DNA of 64,000 nucleotides from Bolinopsis microptera. Lineage: Eukaryota; Ctenophora; Tentaculata; Lobata; Bolinopsidae. The stretch's first letter is position 1. Every line of letters begins with the position of its first letter. The position numbers and the translations under genes are program-made. Location of the stretch: assembly GCF_026151205.1 (NCBI RefSeq), contig NC_087082.1, positions 1,516,001 through 1,580,000 on the forward strand, read 5' to 3'. A model generated the notes under the pieces. That model saw only the letters and a program-made list of their open reading frames with translations. It was not told where the DNA came from and searched no databases. Positions 31,468 to 64,000 of the stretch are shown here, one piece after another.

Positions 31468-33448
31468 CAGTTTGTAGCTAGATATGATCTTGTAACTCCT
31501 AATACCTCCCTCAGTTTGTAGCTAGATATGATCTTGTAACTCCTAATACCTCCCTCAGTTTGTAGCTAGATATGATCTTGTAACTCCTAATACCTCCCTC
31601 AGTTTGTAGCTAGATATTATCTTGTAACTCCTAATACCTCCCTCAGTTTGTAGCTAGATATGATCTTGTAACTCCTAATACCTCCCTCAGTTTGTAGCTA
31701 GATATGATCTTGTAACTCCTAATACCTCCCTCAGTTTGTAGCTAGATATGATCTTGTAACTCCTAATACCTCCCTCAGTTTGTAGCTAGATATGATCTTG
31801 TAACTCCTAATACCTCCCTCAGTTTGTAGCTAGATATGATCTTGTAACTCCTAATACCTCCCTCAGTTTGTAGCTAGATATGATCTTGTAACTCCTAATA
31901 CCTCCCTCAGTTTGTAGCTAGATATGATCTTGTAACTCCTAATACCTCCCTCAGTTTGTAGCTAGATATGATCTTGTAACTCCTAATACCTCCCTCAGTT
32001 TGTAGCTAGATATGATCTTGTAACTCCTAATACCTCCCTCAGTTTGTAGCTAGATATGATCTTGTAACTCCTAATACCTCCCTCAGTTTGTAGCTAGATA
32101 TGATCTTGTAACTCCTAATACCTCCCTCAGTTTGTAGCTAGATATGATCTTGTAACTCCTAATACCTCCCTCAGTTTGTAGCTAGATATGATCTTGTAAC
32201 TCCTAATACCTCCCTCAGTTTGTAGCTAGATATGATCTTGTAACTCCTAATACCTCCCTCAGTTTGTAGCTAGATATGATCTTGTAACTCCTAATACCTC
32301 CCTCAGTTTGTAGCTAGATATGATCTTGTAACTCCTAATACCTCCCTCAGTTTGTAGCTAGATATGATCTTGTAACTCCTAATACCTCCCTCAGTTTGTA
32401 GCTAGATATGATCTTGTAACTCCTAATACCTCCCTCAGTTTGCAGCTAGATATGATCTTGTAACTCCTAATACCTCCCTCAGTTTGTAGCTAGATATGAT
32501 CTTGTAACTCCTAATACCTCCCTCAGTTTGCAGCTAGATATGATCTTGTAACTCCTAATACCTCCCTCAGTTTGTAGCTAGATATGATCTTGTAACTCCT
32601 AATACATCCCTCAGTTTGTAGCTAGATATGATCTTGTAACTCCTAATACCTCCCTCAGTTTGTAGCTAGATATGATCTTGTAACTCCTAATACCTCCCTC
32701 AGTTTGTAGCTAGATATGATCTTGTAACTCCTAATACCTCCCTCAGTTTGTAGCTAGATATGATCTTGTAACTCCTAATACCTCCCTCAGTTTGTAGCTA
32801 GATATGATCTTGTAACTCCTAATACCTCCCTCAGTTTGTAGCTAGATATGATCTTGTAACTCCTAATACCTCCCTTAGTTTGTAGCTAGATATGATCTTG
32901 TAACTCCTAATACCTCCCTCAGTTTGTAGCTAGATATGATCTTGTAACTCCTAATACCTCCCTCAGTTTGTAGCTAGATATGATCTTGTAACTCCTAATA
33001 CCTTACTCAGTTTGTAGCTAGATATGATCTTGTAACTCCTAATACCTCCCTCAGTTTGTAGCTAGATATGATCTTGTAACTCCTAATACCTCCCTCAGTT
33101 TGTAGCTAGATATGATCTTGTAACTCCTAATACCTCCCTCAGTTTGTAGCTAGATATGATCTTGTAACTCCTAATACCTCCCTCAGTTTGTAGCTAGATA
33201 TGATCTTGTAACTCCTAATACCTTACTCAGTTTGTAGCTAGATATGATCTTGTAACTCCTAATACCTTACTCAGTTTGTAGCTAGATATGATCTTGTAAC
33301 TCCTAATACCTCCCTCAGTTTGTAGCTAGATATGATCTTGTAACTCCTAATACCTTACTCAGTTTGTAGCTAGATATGATCTTGTAACTCCTAATACCTT
33401 ACTCAGTTTGTAGCTAGATATGATCTTGTAACTCCTAATACCTTACTA
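31468..33448. repeat. 44-bp minisatellite, 45 copies
   Basis: The unit CAGTTTGTAGCTAGATATGA TCTTGTAACTCCTAATACCT CCCT repeats every 44 bp for 1,981 bp. Copies are nearly identical. A CCTTACT end variant is concentrated in the last ten copies and also appears at the very start, and two copies have CAGTTTGCAG. The period is not a multiple of three, so there is no long frame. Confidence 0.98.
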
Positions 33449-36283
33449 ATACCTTAAAATACAAATACTCCGATAAAAGAATGGCAAAAGTACACTAATT
33501 ATTTACTGTAATTGATTTGAGTTTAACATGTAACGGGGTGGATTCACCATGTTTATGTCTTGCCGGTGACTGTCGCGGATTTATTCGACGGAAAACAATA
33601 TAAAATCTTCCCGGTAAATAAGTTTTGACTTTGAGTATTTGGATTAATATCTGAATTAACCAGTCTTGGAAAGAAAGATGGTAGCAGTGAATCGGGCACT
33701 CTAAATCCGGGTTCCACTTAAGTTCTAAATTTGTATTATTACTACCATGCAGTATCAGCGGTAGTTATTTTAACCGCAGATTCTAACCCCATCTTCAGTT
33801 TCCTGAATCGTTCACTCTTCTTTCTGCTGGTCATCTAGCAGGTACAAACCTCTCAATCAAAGGATTATTAATTTAGGGTGGCTTCACTGCTCACAAGCTA
33901 TACAGCCCTCGTGATGGTGTTGCTGGTAAATACCGGGATACAGTGCCATATTATAAAGGAGGGGGTCGTGTTAAAACCAAGTTTTGGTGACGGTGACCCT
34001 CCGAACGCTGGATCACGTTTACCAACTTTAATGATTCACGTGTGTTTAATAAACCGTGACACAGGTGCTTGATGGCGGCTGTAAATCAACCATATCCCCT
34101 CAACCGTCATGTCTTTGGTAGGGTACATGTTACTATGGTAACTAGTAGTGTAACTATGGTAACATGTACTGATTCAGTTAGATAGACACAACCGACAAAG
34201 TGACAATGGTCTACTTCATACCAGGTGTCTAGAAGTAGATACGATTGGATAATATCTAATGCGCATATTGATATTTGTTCGTTTCTTTTATTGACGGAGT
34301 GGGAGTTGAATAAATCTTTATCGTTCATATAGTGCGTCATGAATTTAAAGTGATCAGCGCTCCTTGAAATTATAGCTGCAAGAAAACGCTAAACCTCCCC
34401 GATAATTTGCTTCCTGTCATCGAGGGATCTAACATTGAAGATTTGAAGGGTATAACGGCCACCGATAATTAATCATTCATTAATTTTCAACTAATCTTTA
34501 ATCTTTGATTCGACATAATTTTGATTTTTAACAGCTTCTCCGAGATTTTCTTAGCGCACTGCTATGTATTCCGGTCTGGAGAACCTATAATTCCGGTCTA
34601 CGAGCTCTATAAACACATTTCATTCTCCACAACACTCGGCCAATGGGGAGCGTCTATCTATTGTAATTATTCCGAAGCGTCCCCTGAAGCTAAATCATCA
34701 GAGTGAATTGCTGAGATTCTGCCCTCTGGCCTGTCAATTACTGCGACTTCCCCACAACTGTATACGTTAGTTGCAGTCGGCTTGGCTCCAGGATCCAACA
34801 GTCCGCTATTCCGATACTTGGACCCGCACAATCCCGACACCTGATCCAGGTAGGAAACGGACTGCTCTTTTGAAATGAGAGGGCTAATGTGTCAGTGAGA
34901 ATATGTTGTACACGTGCACGCAGTGGATAGTGATACGCAATTGATCATCTCGTGTCACCTTCTCTTTTGTGATGCGATCATCCGATCATCTTCAGGGCTA
35001 GCAACAATTCGCTGCACCCCGTTTACCGAGGTCTTCACGGTGAAAGTTGTCCGGGAGAGATCAGGGAGGTATGCCGCAACGTCGCTCATCGCTCATTATT
35101 CTCAGAGTTAGACTGCAAAAAAAGCTTGGTCTCAACGCTTTCGAGTTAATAATGTTTGAAGTTATTATTATCATGGCATACGAGTTGTGTTATTAACAGA
35201 ATTACTGCTAGATTTCTCCAGTACCGGTCCTCTACCGCAGATTCCCGCTTTTGGCAGTTACACAAATTTTAATCTAAATAATCTTAACGGTAACTCGCGG
35301 TTTATGGTATTGTCGGATTTAGAAAATAGATCCATAAAATTCGTAGCATCAAATAGGAGACCTTCAGACTTGCATTATGTCGTGTTATCATAAGTGAAAT
35401 GTTGATCATACCTCTTCCACAGTGGTTGCTCTAGAAATACAGACAATTTTTCTGATATTTTCGATCGAATTCGAAAGAGTGGTTGTATAATTAGAGCGTA
35501 GCTGCAGGCGAAGGTTCACAAAGTTAATGAACTCGCCAAGAAATCTTCAAAACGTGGACATTTTCTAATTTCTTCATATTTATTTTAGGAAGGCTCCGTT
35601 GAACCCACCAAGCAATATTGTTACCTTATCGGCGCTTTTGTAAATAAGGAGCGGACAAAGAAATAGAAATAATTTCAGTTGTAGATAGATAATTAATATA
35701 ACTATGTAATGATACAATGTTGAATAGCTTTTAATATCCTCAGCCGGGTTACAAGACAAAGAAATGGAAATAATTTCAGTTCTAAATGGATAATTAATGT
35801 AACTATCTAATGATATAATATTGAATGGGCATATTTTCGATATTAAGTCCTAAACACTGGGGGTCGTCGTAAATGTAGTTTCATCTGTGCGCTTCTTCGT
35901 TGTTTGATTAAAGTTTAAACTGCTTTTCGCAACCAAAAACATTTTAATTACGACTAATCACCGTATCCGGTGACTTGAAATTCTCAAAAAATGGCCAAAA
36001 TTTTAGTTGAGCTATTCGCCCTGTTCTGCTAGGCTCATGATAAAGTGATAAGGACCATATCGTTTTTATTCGCTCACAGATTCGTCCGTCCAAAAAAGGG
36101 GCCAACTCACCAACTGGAGAGTTCAACAGGTTAGACTCTAGAAGTCGAAGTCTCACTGTAGGAAAGATATCTGTATAATCCAGTAGCTCATTATGTAGCG
36201 GTCTGTGATACCCTGACCATATCACAAGAAACCTCACTTTTCATCTTGTGTAACGAACATTATAGCTGCTCCCGGAACCAAGC
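33449..36283. other. Intergenic, no gene seen
   Basis: Mixed-composition DNA with two diverged copies of an AAGAAATAGAAATAATTTCAG to TTGAAT block (about 35660-35730 and 35760-35828). A few moderately GC-rich stretches (34530-34700, 34720-34860) look less random than the rest and could be untranslated exons or enhancers, but I cannot support a product. Confidence 0.35.
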
Positions 36284-36612
36284 CCCAATCATAATTGGAA
36301 ATCACTGCCTCACTTCTTCCTACCTACTCTGAAATATCAAGAGATTAACTGACATTTTAACCGTAGCTCTAATCATAATTGTGAATCCCTACCCCAATTT
36401 TATTCTGCTTGATGAGCTCTAATCACAATTGGGAATCGCTACCTCACTTTGTAACTTCTCGGAAATCTGAAGAACTTAAATGTTACTTGAACCATAGTTT
36501 TAATGATAATTGGGAATCATTGCCTCACTTTTCATTCTCTGATGAGCACCTCTGATACTGATACCTTAATCTTAACTATTGTTGAGAATCACTGCCTCAC
36601 TTCTTCCAGCCC
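36284..36612. promoter_or_regulatory. Five-copy AATCATAATTG...CACTGCCTCACTT motif cluster
   Basis: A diverged module, (T)AATCATAATTGNGAATCA CTGCCTCACTT, recurs at about 36286, 36369, 36420, 36501 and 36572 with 50-85 bp spacing and unrelated DNA between. TAATCA and TAATTG are homeodomain core sites. The conserved module set in diverged spacer suggests either an old satellite or a homotypic enhancer 3 kb upstream of the zinc-ribbon gene. Confidence 0.45.
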
Positions 36613-37865
36613 CTACACAAAAGCGTGCGCACGCCTGCCCTGAAGTGGGATTATTTCATGCGGGGGGCTTTTGTCCGCGCACAATGTTTTGAATATCACC
36701 TAAAGTTATCTGTCCATCATGCGATTCTATTTCTAAAACCACCCTCCAACTAATCTGTGTTATAGTCACGTGTTCTGAACACACGTACTTTCACCCCCTG
36801 ATCTGACTAACACACCAGCGGGGCTAGCGAAATGATTTCTAATTAAAGTGGAGGCCTTCTTCCTCATGAAGACAATATATCCCAACATTCGGCAGTAAAC
36901 TATGGCCGGGTTACCTCCGCAAGACCTTACTTTAAGCTCAGTTCGAGGTTAAGCTGTTTTGCGACAGAACCGTGGGTTGACTGACTGAGAGAGCACACAT
37001 ATTCTGAGTGCGACAATATACGGGGAGCCTTACCCCGTTGTTAATGATTAAAGTTGTACCGATTAGTTGGGGAAGTAGCCGTGAAGCTAGCCGTGCCAGG
37101 AGCTGGCTGGCTCCCCAGAGCCAACTCCAACAATACGTGTGAAATTTCTAACATTCTATCATTTGTAAACCTCCTCGCCAATGATAACGAGCAGTCCGAC
37201 ATGAGTGCTGGAGGACATATCACCATCTTTGGGCAGTATTTATGCAGCGCACTTGTCTGAGAGCATTTTCAAAGTCATCTGTCATACGAAAATAATTCAT
37301 ATTTCTTTGTCAAAAATCACGAGTTTTGTCAAAACGTGTGGATATAAGTATAAGCGAGAATAGAATGGAACTGAATGACAAGAAGGGAATGTGTGACTGT
37401 GATACCCTTACCTTCGCCAGCTAGGACCCTTTTACAGGAACATGTTAACTTCAGTGAACGAGTTACATTAATAATATACCGCTGAGATTGTAAAGTGATG
37501 TTACGGGAACCTGCATGCGCCGATGAAATTCATGCATATTGAAATTGCGAAAGGTGGTTGAAGAGCAAAGGTTTATTTAAATATGACGACATAATGATTA
37601 GGTACACGTTGTTTTAGAAAGTAAAGTATGAATAGTTCCCGCCATTTTGTCAAATTCTATTCGTCCACATATCATCAGATTTCCAAAAGTAGCAGTACTA
37701 TAAGTATAAAACAATGATGAGGTGCCCGGCATGGCGCTGGGCTGACAGTGACACAGTCAGTTGACTTCTCGCACGTACCACCCTGCTGACAAGGCCCTGA
37801 CGTTAAACCGCAGCTAACAACAATCTGAGTACTGAATACTGAATCATACTCCTGGATAAACCGTT
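36613..37865. other. Intergenic, no gene seen
   Basis: Upstream flank of the zinc-ribbon/pRiA4b gene. No supported exon, RNA or transposon. Confidence 0.4.
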
Positions 37866-38023
37866 ATGATGGCACTTCCATCGTCTGATCCGCGAGTCCT
37901 CTGGGAGTCCTCTGCAACCCGTGCTGGGTTGGTTTATGGCAGGTTACCGAGCGTTGGTGACAGCGGGTTGATGGGGGACGGGCCGGACTGGCGTACCTCG
38001 GGGACTAAGGATCGGGGTAAGCT
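37866..38023 (+). CDS. Possible coding first exon, unknown
   Basis: ATG ATG at 37866 opens a frame (MMALPSSDPRVLWESSATRA ...) of exon-like, GC-richer composition. It is followed in frame by CGGGGTAAGC, a good donor at about 38024. It lies 1.5 kb upstream of the zinc-ribbon gene on the same strand, but that gene's start codon has in-frame stops just upstream, so a protein-level fusion is unlikely. It could be an alternative 5' exon or chance. Confidence 0.2.
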
Positions 38024-39281
38024 GCTTGATCTGAGTCTGACACGTCCGGATTGTTAAAAACAGCCCGGTCCGTGAATTGAAACGTGAGGTAGTGAGCGTG
38101 CGTCTTTGTGTTTCATTATTAAAATGAACTCCGGCCGGAGGAGCGCTAGTTTTTGTGATGAGAGATATTCGTGTTGAGATTCCCGTGATCCAAGGATCGC
38201 TTTAATTACTCATAGCTGGCATAAATCGTGTAACTGCAATGATTGCCGTTTATGGATACCGACAAGGACAATTCTAAATGTCAAAAGCGGCACCTTTGTC
38301 CCGCTCAATCAGCGAGTCGGTTGAGTAGTGAGTTTATTTGTAAACAACTATTAAATCATAGCTGTACCAGTAACCTAATTACCCTCCAAAATTTAGCTGA
38401 ATATCGAGTAGTGGTGTGATTGTACTTCGATCCGACAGAGAGAGATGTCGTAAACAAAAGTATGACAGAGTCTGAGGTGAAGTCATGATGTTCACTTAAA
38501 GCGTGTGTGTGATCAGTCTAACAGATTTTTATCTTTATATCCAGCCATCCATCTCTAAAGAATGCCACAAGTGCACTAAAGAAGCTTCTTGGCATTGCAC
38601 TTAATTGCCAGATGCACTACATGTTTTAGTTTTACGGAACGTATCACGGGAGAGAATTAGTACGGGAATCATCATCTGTACTACAATAAAGTGAAAATAC
38701 AGAGAGTCCCTCTAAAGAGTGCACGTGTGGCGGAAGCAAACAATAGTGTATTGAAGTGCAGGGCTTAGTAAAAGTGTAGAAACCCACCGCATGCTAGGTC
38801 GTGCACTTTTTCTTTTGATACTGTGCCGATGTAGTCCTACCCCACTCATCATTGCTTATTTCTGTGCACTTTCTGGTTCTGGTAATGTTAAGCAGATGTT
38901 TCATGTGGCCTGCTGTTGGTCATTTTGTTGATGATTTGTGAGGTCTTGCGATGAATCTTATCGAAAACGTGTCGCCACTTCTCATTTTGAACATGATCGC
39001 ATCCGACTCGAATTTAAATCAATATAATTTTATGCAGTTCCATGATAAAAGTCCGGAGTACCTATCACTGCTTTTCTTCAGGCCTGCTAATCGATGGAAC
39101 AATTGTTAGGCTTCTGATTCGATCATTGGTCACGTGATGCAATCACCCCGTCCAAATTAGTTTCCTGTCGAGCGATTTATAGTTCCCGGCAAAACGGTCT
39201 AATAAGCAGATCGGCCCTGCAAATATGCTCTCGCGCGCGCTCACCAGCACACAGTTACAAATTATCGTTCAATTAACGCAT
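38024..39281. other. Upstream flank, no gene seen
   Basis: Non-coding DNA between the doubtful exon and the promoter block. It has scattered CACGTG-type words (for example near 38723 and 39130) but no supported exon. Confidence 0.4.
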
Positions 39282-39400
39282 CACGTGGAGCGTGAGACGC
39301 GCACACGTGACATGTAACGTGATTCTCTAGTACTCGGCTACCAGTCTAGCGTTGCTGTGCTACGTCACGCAATAATTAACCAATCACCGTCCTCATACAC
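39282..39400 (+). promoter_or_regulatory. Promoter-like region of the zinc-ribbon/pRiA4b gene
   Basis: CACGTG at 39282 and 39304, a CRE-like TACGTCA at 39361 and CCAAT at 39380 lie 180-285 bp before the ATG at 39566. The block is GC-richer than its surroundings. No TATA box is obvious, so initiation is probably dispersed. Inferred from motif content only. Confidence 0.4.
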
Positions 39401-39565
39401 TTTCAAATTCAGCAGCCTAAAGAAACCGGATAGCGCACAGTTGTCTTAGAAGCCTTTGGGTTGCTTTACTTAACAACACTGTTATTTTTGCTTGCAAACT
39501 ATGCAAATTGTTTAGTTGGTTGGCTCCTAACGTTGGCAATAGAGTGTTAACTTGTCAAGTATAAC

Positions 39566-60444
<20,879 letters not shown>

Positions 60445-61640
60445 CGGTGAGGTGCGCGACTCCTCGTCGCACGTGCAACTTACTACATTCCACTGAACAC
60501 TTCAACAAGATTGAGATTAGATGAGAGTTCAAGTTTAGGTGAAAGATGCGATACTCGAGCCGATTATTCTAGAACAAAATGGACTCCTACCATAAAGATG
60601 ATAATATGTTGTAGTAGAGGAAATAGCTCGAATAATAATATAATGATGAGACATTTGAAATTTTTAAGGGATGACTCGACTTCTTTCATCAGATGAATTT
60701 AACGTTGCAAGGCAATAATATATATTTGGTTTACTTTTATAACTTTCACGTTATAAATTATATTTAAGCTAGCAACTCAAGTACTTACTGTGTAAATATG
60801 CGAATTCAATCTTTAAGAATTAATCCGTTTAAGTTGATATATTACTTTTGTTTTGAGATACACTTTCTGGGCTATTTCATTATAATAACCCCGAACGAAA
60901 GCAAGATTATCTTTTCGAAATTTATTTCTTTAAAATTTGGATGTATTAGAGGCTCTCTCCTAAAATATATTACCAGATCTAGTGAAGCTTAATTTAATTC
61001 CTTCTTATAGTTCTTATTTAAAATCAAGAAATTCTGTATTCTATGGAATGTGGATGTTCTAATTAGTTAGTTTGTTGAGTATTTAAATTGAATTTTATGA
61101 ATTTCACGTACCAAAAATTTTATCCGAAAGTTTTAACGCTCATTTGTTTTTAGAAATAGTAGAAATAGGTCTAGTTTTCTGAGAATTGTGACCCTACGTT
61201 TCCAAGGCCAAATCTGCAGAAATGAAGAGATTAAATCTGCATTAAAATCTCCATGCTTTTTAGTCATTATCAAAATGATGACCGATTTATCTAGGGTAAA
61301 TTCTCGCTCCTAATATTATATTTGCCTAAGAGATTAACTTTATTAGAATTTAGAACCGAACAACTTTAACCCTAACAGTTCTAACATATTGAATCGATGA
61401 TTTTAATAACTTTATGAATTAGAACACCTTAACTTATATATTGTTATATTATTATTAATATTATCACGATTATCATTATTTTAGATACATTCCCAGAATT
61501 TGAGCTTGTTATATTCATATTATTTGATTGACTGTAACTAAGACGTAGCAGTTTTATAAGTTGTAGTAATGAACAATATATTAATTCAAATAAAAATCCA
61601 CTTGTATCATTTTGAGTTATTATAACTTGGCCTAATAAAC
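60445..61640 (+). terminator. Probable 3' UTR with AATAAA signals
   Basis: AT-rich DNA after the TAA at 60442-60444, with canonical AATAAA at 61589-61594 and again at 61634-61639. These are the first two well-placed signals I noticed in this flank; a UTR of 1.1-1.2 kb is plausible but unproven. Confidence 0.35.
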
Positions 61641-63885
61641 GTTCTCCGCAAATAATGAACTCGAAATGTCTTGTGTCATGAGGCCTGTAAAACGCTTGTT
61701 AAATATTTAAAATCTTATAAAGAAAATTCCTCACTTTTAACATGATATGACATGTCAATTATATCGCTTGAATTTTACAGTTATTTAGGCAAGAGATTCT
61801 TAGAATGTGTTAAAAATCCAACCACTGCTGTTGTTGGCACATTATTCGAATAATTCACTGCAGCTCTATTGAAATATACAGGCGGCACACTGTGCAGCAG
61901 CACACTTTTACCAGCCCACAACACTGTAATAGGTACACTAAAAATCATTGTTATAGGTAGGAGTACATGTCTGCTGCTCTGTGCTGGAAAGTGATAATGA
62001 CGGAATAACATGCAGGAGAGCTCGAGCAGCTGGAGGAGAATTACCTCTCATTCTCCAGGAGGAACATTGTCCCTCTCTCTCCAGAGCCCACTTGATAGGG
62101 GGTACAAGTGGCGGAGTGTTACCGACCACACTGACAGGGCAATCTCTCTCTGTCTGACCTGAAGTAGACGGGACAAGGTTCGTGTCCTATTCTAATCAGG
62201 GGGTTGTCGCCTCCCCCCACTCACTAGCTCCCCCAATGTTACATAATACATGTGCATAATTTTAGAAATTTATTGTTAAATTGTTGGTGGTGGTGCGGTG
62301 AAAGGTATGGGGTTTGACCGGTGAAGTCGCGTGCCAGAAAGTTACTAAGCCGATCAATTGAAGTGCTAATCTGGGGTCAAGATAAGGAGAGCTGCTTTTA
62401 ACACAGCATATTAGGTGGATATTCATCTCGGTAATCCAATAAGCGATTGTCCTAGGACAAATAGCCGCACAGTCCCAAATCTAGACGATCCTCGGTAAAA
62501 ATTAGCGCATTCCCCCTTCTATGGGCACTCTTTTGGTCGGTCCTCCGTGATTTTATCGCAGCTCGGTTGGTAGTCTTGACACCAAGTCCCTCTAAGCTCC
62601 GTGTCTGTCCTCCGTTCAGCCAGTAGGGAACCAGTATTTAGATCAGCTGACCCCGAATCAGCCAATGTGGTGCCTTCAATTTGTTGACCATTCACAACCA
62701 ATTTAAACCTTGTCTCTTTCGACCTAAGAACTAGACGATAGCAAATGTTTTGGGATTTGATTGCATTTAATCACCTATTAATATTAGGGCTGATAAGAAA
62801 TTTGTCAAATATGTGATCCGGGTTTTTGAGTATTCGTTGGCCTGTGAAACCCAAATCGGATTTGGTGTCCTAATTGGACCATCATGTGAAAACGTGCCTC
62901 GCAATTATCTGAGTACTGCAAGTCCCCCAAATCGGTAACATGCTCCTGTTTTCCTGTCATCTCTAAAAATAAAGTTAGTTTGGAATTCATTTCAAAAACA
63001 AGTAATTGTACTCCTAGCCTAGGGCTCACAACACTAATGAATGACCTGAACCTCTTTATAATCGACACAGTGTATCTCTAAGTTAAACTGGAATTATAAT
63101 GTGTGGTGGTATACCGGAAGAAGAGTTAACCTCAAATTTTGTAAACCCTAAAACTGTACTAGCATCCCACCGGCTGAAACCCTAGATACACAATGCTTTC
63201 ACTCGAAGGACACCTAATTTTGCCACCTTCGTAAGGTTTTTTTGCGTTAAAGCTGATTTCAGGAGGGGAATTTCCTGTTGAATTACTATCGGTCAGATCT
63301 ATTATATACTATTAAGCACGCTCGAAAAAATGCAGTCCTAACGCCGGAAGAACAACAGTTTCCCATGTTCCGTACCGGTACGGGGTTAGCATCGTGTGAG
63401 AATTGAAATCGTACAAACCACTAAATCAAGGCAGACCCCCTATACATATGTAGCGACCTTCAAATCCCCTGAGATACGCCGATGTTAAATACAAGGCCTA
63501 AGTATGGGTTTGTAATTGTAAAGGAGTAATTGTTACCAGCAGTAAATTAAGGACCATGGGGCAAGACACCCGAGCCGGACTAACTATGTAGTATTATTAT
63601 CAGAAACCCGGCTGACTACAACAGCAGCTCTGGGCGGGAGTGTTGTCGGCTTGAACTCTCCCTTTAGAGGGTTTGGTACTTGCTGCTGCACTAGATGTAA
63701 CGTACTCTACCTCGTCAGGTCTGTAATCCTGATTTACGGGAAGAAGCCGGACTGCCTAGCAAAAAGTGCTAAATATTTTCCTCCTCAGTTAGGTATTAAT
63801 AAGGTTCCTCTGTCCTCCCCGCTGAAAAACTCCTCTCCTTTCAACGATATAGCCGATATTTCTTCCTCCCTCGTCGCACGGTTTG
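61641..63885. other. Intergenic, no gene seen
   Basis: Open frames on both strands are short and lack recognisable motifs. No transposon ends or RNA genes were found. Confidence 0.4.
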
Positions 63886-63960
63886 GTTGGACCAATCACA
63901 GCGCTTTAAAATGAGAGGGAGCCAACCAGAGCGCAGCACGCTCTCACCTGATCCATCCTC
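63886..63960 (+). promoter_or_regulatory. Promoter-like sequence at right edge
   Basis: GGACCAATCAC (CCAAT at 63892) is followed 9 bp later by CTTTAAAATG, and GC-richer DNA continues to the window end. It could be the start of a gene beyond 64000, on the plus strand. Weak, motif-only support. Confidence 0.25.
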
Positions 63961-64000
63961 CGATCCTTCCTCTCGATGATCTTTATCTGCATTTTTGCTG

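Noticed and set aside
31468-33448. CRISPR-like array
   Set aside because: There are no unique spacers; units are contiguous 44-bp copies in a eukaryotic genome.
33878-34072. Secreted-looking ORF (ASLLTSYTALVMVLLV)
   Set aside because: The frame begins with GTG, not ATG, has no splice support and matches no family I know.
35944-36237. 97-codon minus-strand ORF
   Set aside because: No recognisable motif or splice context; likely chance.
63651-63914. 87-codon ORF near the right edge
   Set aside because: No family features; it overlaps promoter-like DNA and probably is not translated.

Overview
This is a stretch of animal nuclear DNA, AT-rich and repeat-rich. Its genes are split by GT-AG introns of 0.2 to 12 kb, and there are no operons. 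The gene families present (an ESRP/hnRNP-H type qRRM protein, an equilibrative nucleoside transporter, a Rab GTPase) and the LINE and DNA-transposon remnants fit an invertebrate metazoan. I cannot name the species; an early-branching lineage is possible but unproven.

Layout. 1-408: edge of a 54-bp minisatellite. 2333-6359 (minus): three exons of a qRRM RNA-binding protein most like ESRP/Fusilli, with the 3' edge of one exon tandemly copied four times. 6751-8575: broken LINE with an SGNH-hydrolase-like piece and a reverse transcriptase. 8775-10358: non-autonomous DNA element with 36-bp inverted ends. 10.4-17.8 kb: no gene recognised, only LINE tails and GC-rich direct repeats. 17832-19175 (minus): intronless SLC29/ENT transporter. 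20450-29127 (plus): complete eight-exon Rab GTPase of 212 residues. Its large first intron holds a second inverted-repeat element and a 390-bp hexamer array, and the acceptor of exon 3 is tandemly repeated. 29.1-39.5 kb: no confident gene, a 45-copy 44-bp minisatellite and putative cis-regulatory DNA. 39566-60444 (plus): a seven-exon gene for a 503-residue nuclear-looking protein. 60445-64000: probable 3' UTR, then an intergenic stretch ending in promoter-like sequence.

The standout is the 39566-60444 gene. When the exons are joined (all phases agree) the protein has a Ser/Pro/Tyr/Gln-rich N-terminus, a C-x2-C-x6-H-x-C knuckle, a zinc ribbon, and then a domain I recognise as pRiA4b ORF-3-like, a family best known from bacteria, plasmids and IS1096. 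It ends in three CxC pairs. I know of no described animal protein with this architecture. Its 12-kb fifth intron hosts a 3.3-kb inverted-repeat element (51134-54469, target duplication TTAAAA) filled with CCTCCT-type low-complexity DNA.

A second theme is splice-site evolution. In both the qRRM gene and the Rab gene, a segment spanning an exon-intron boundary has been tandemly multiplied, leaving arrays of near-identical decoy donors or acceptors.
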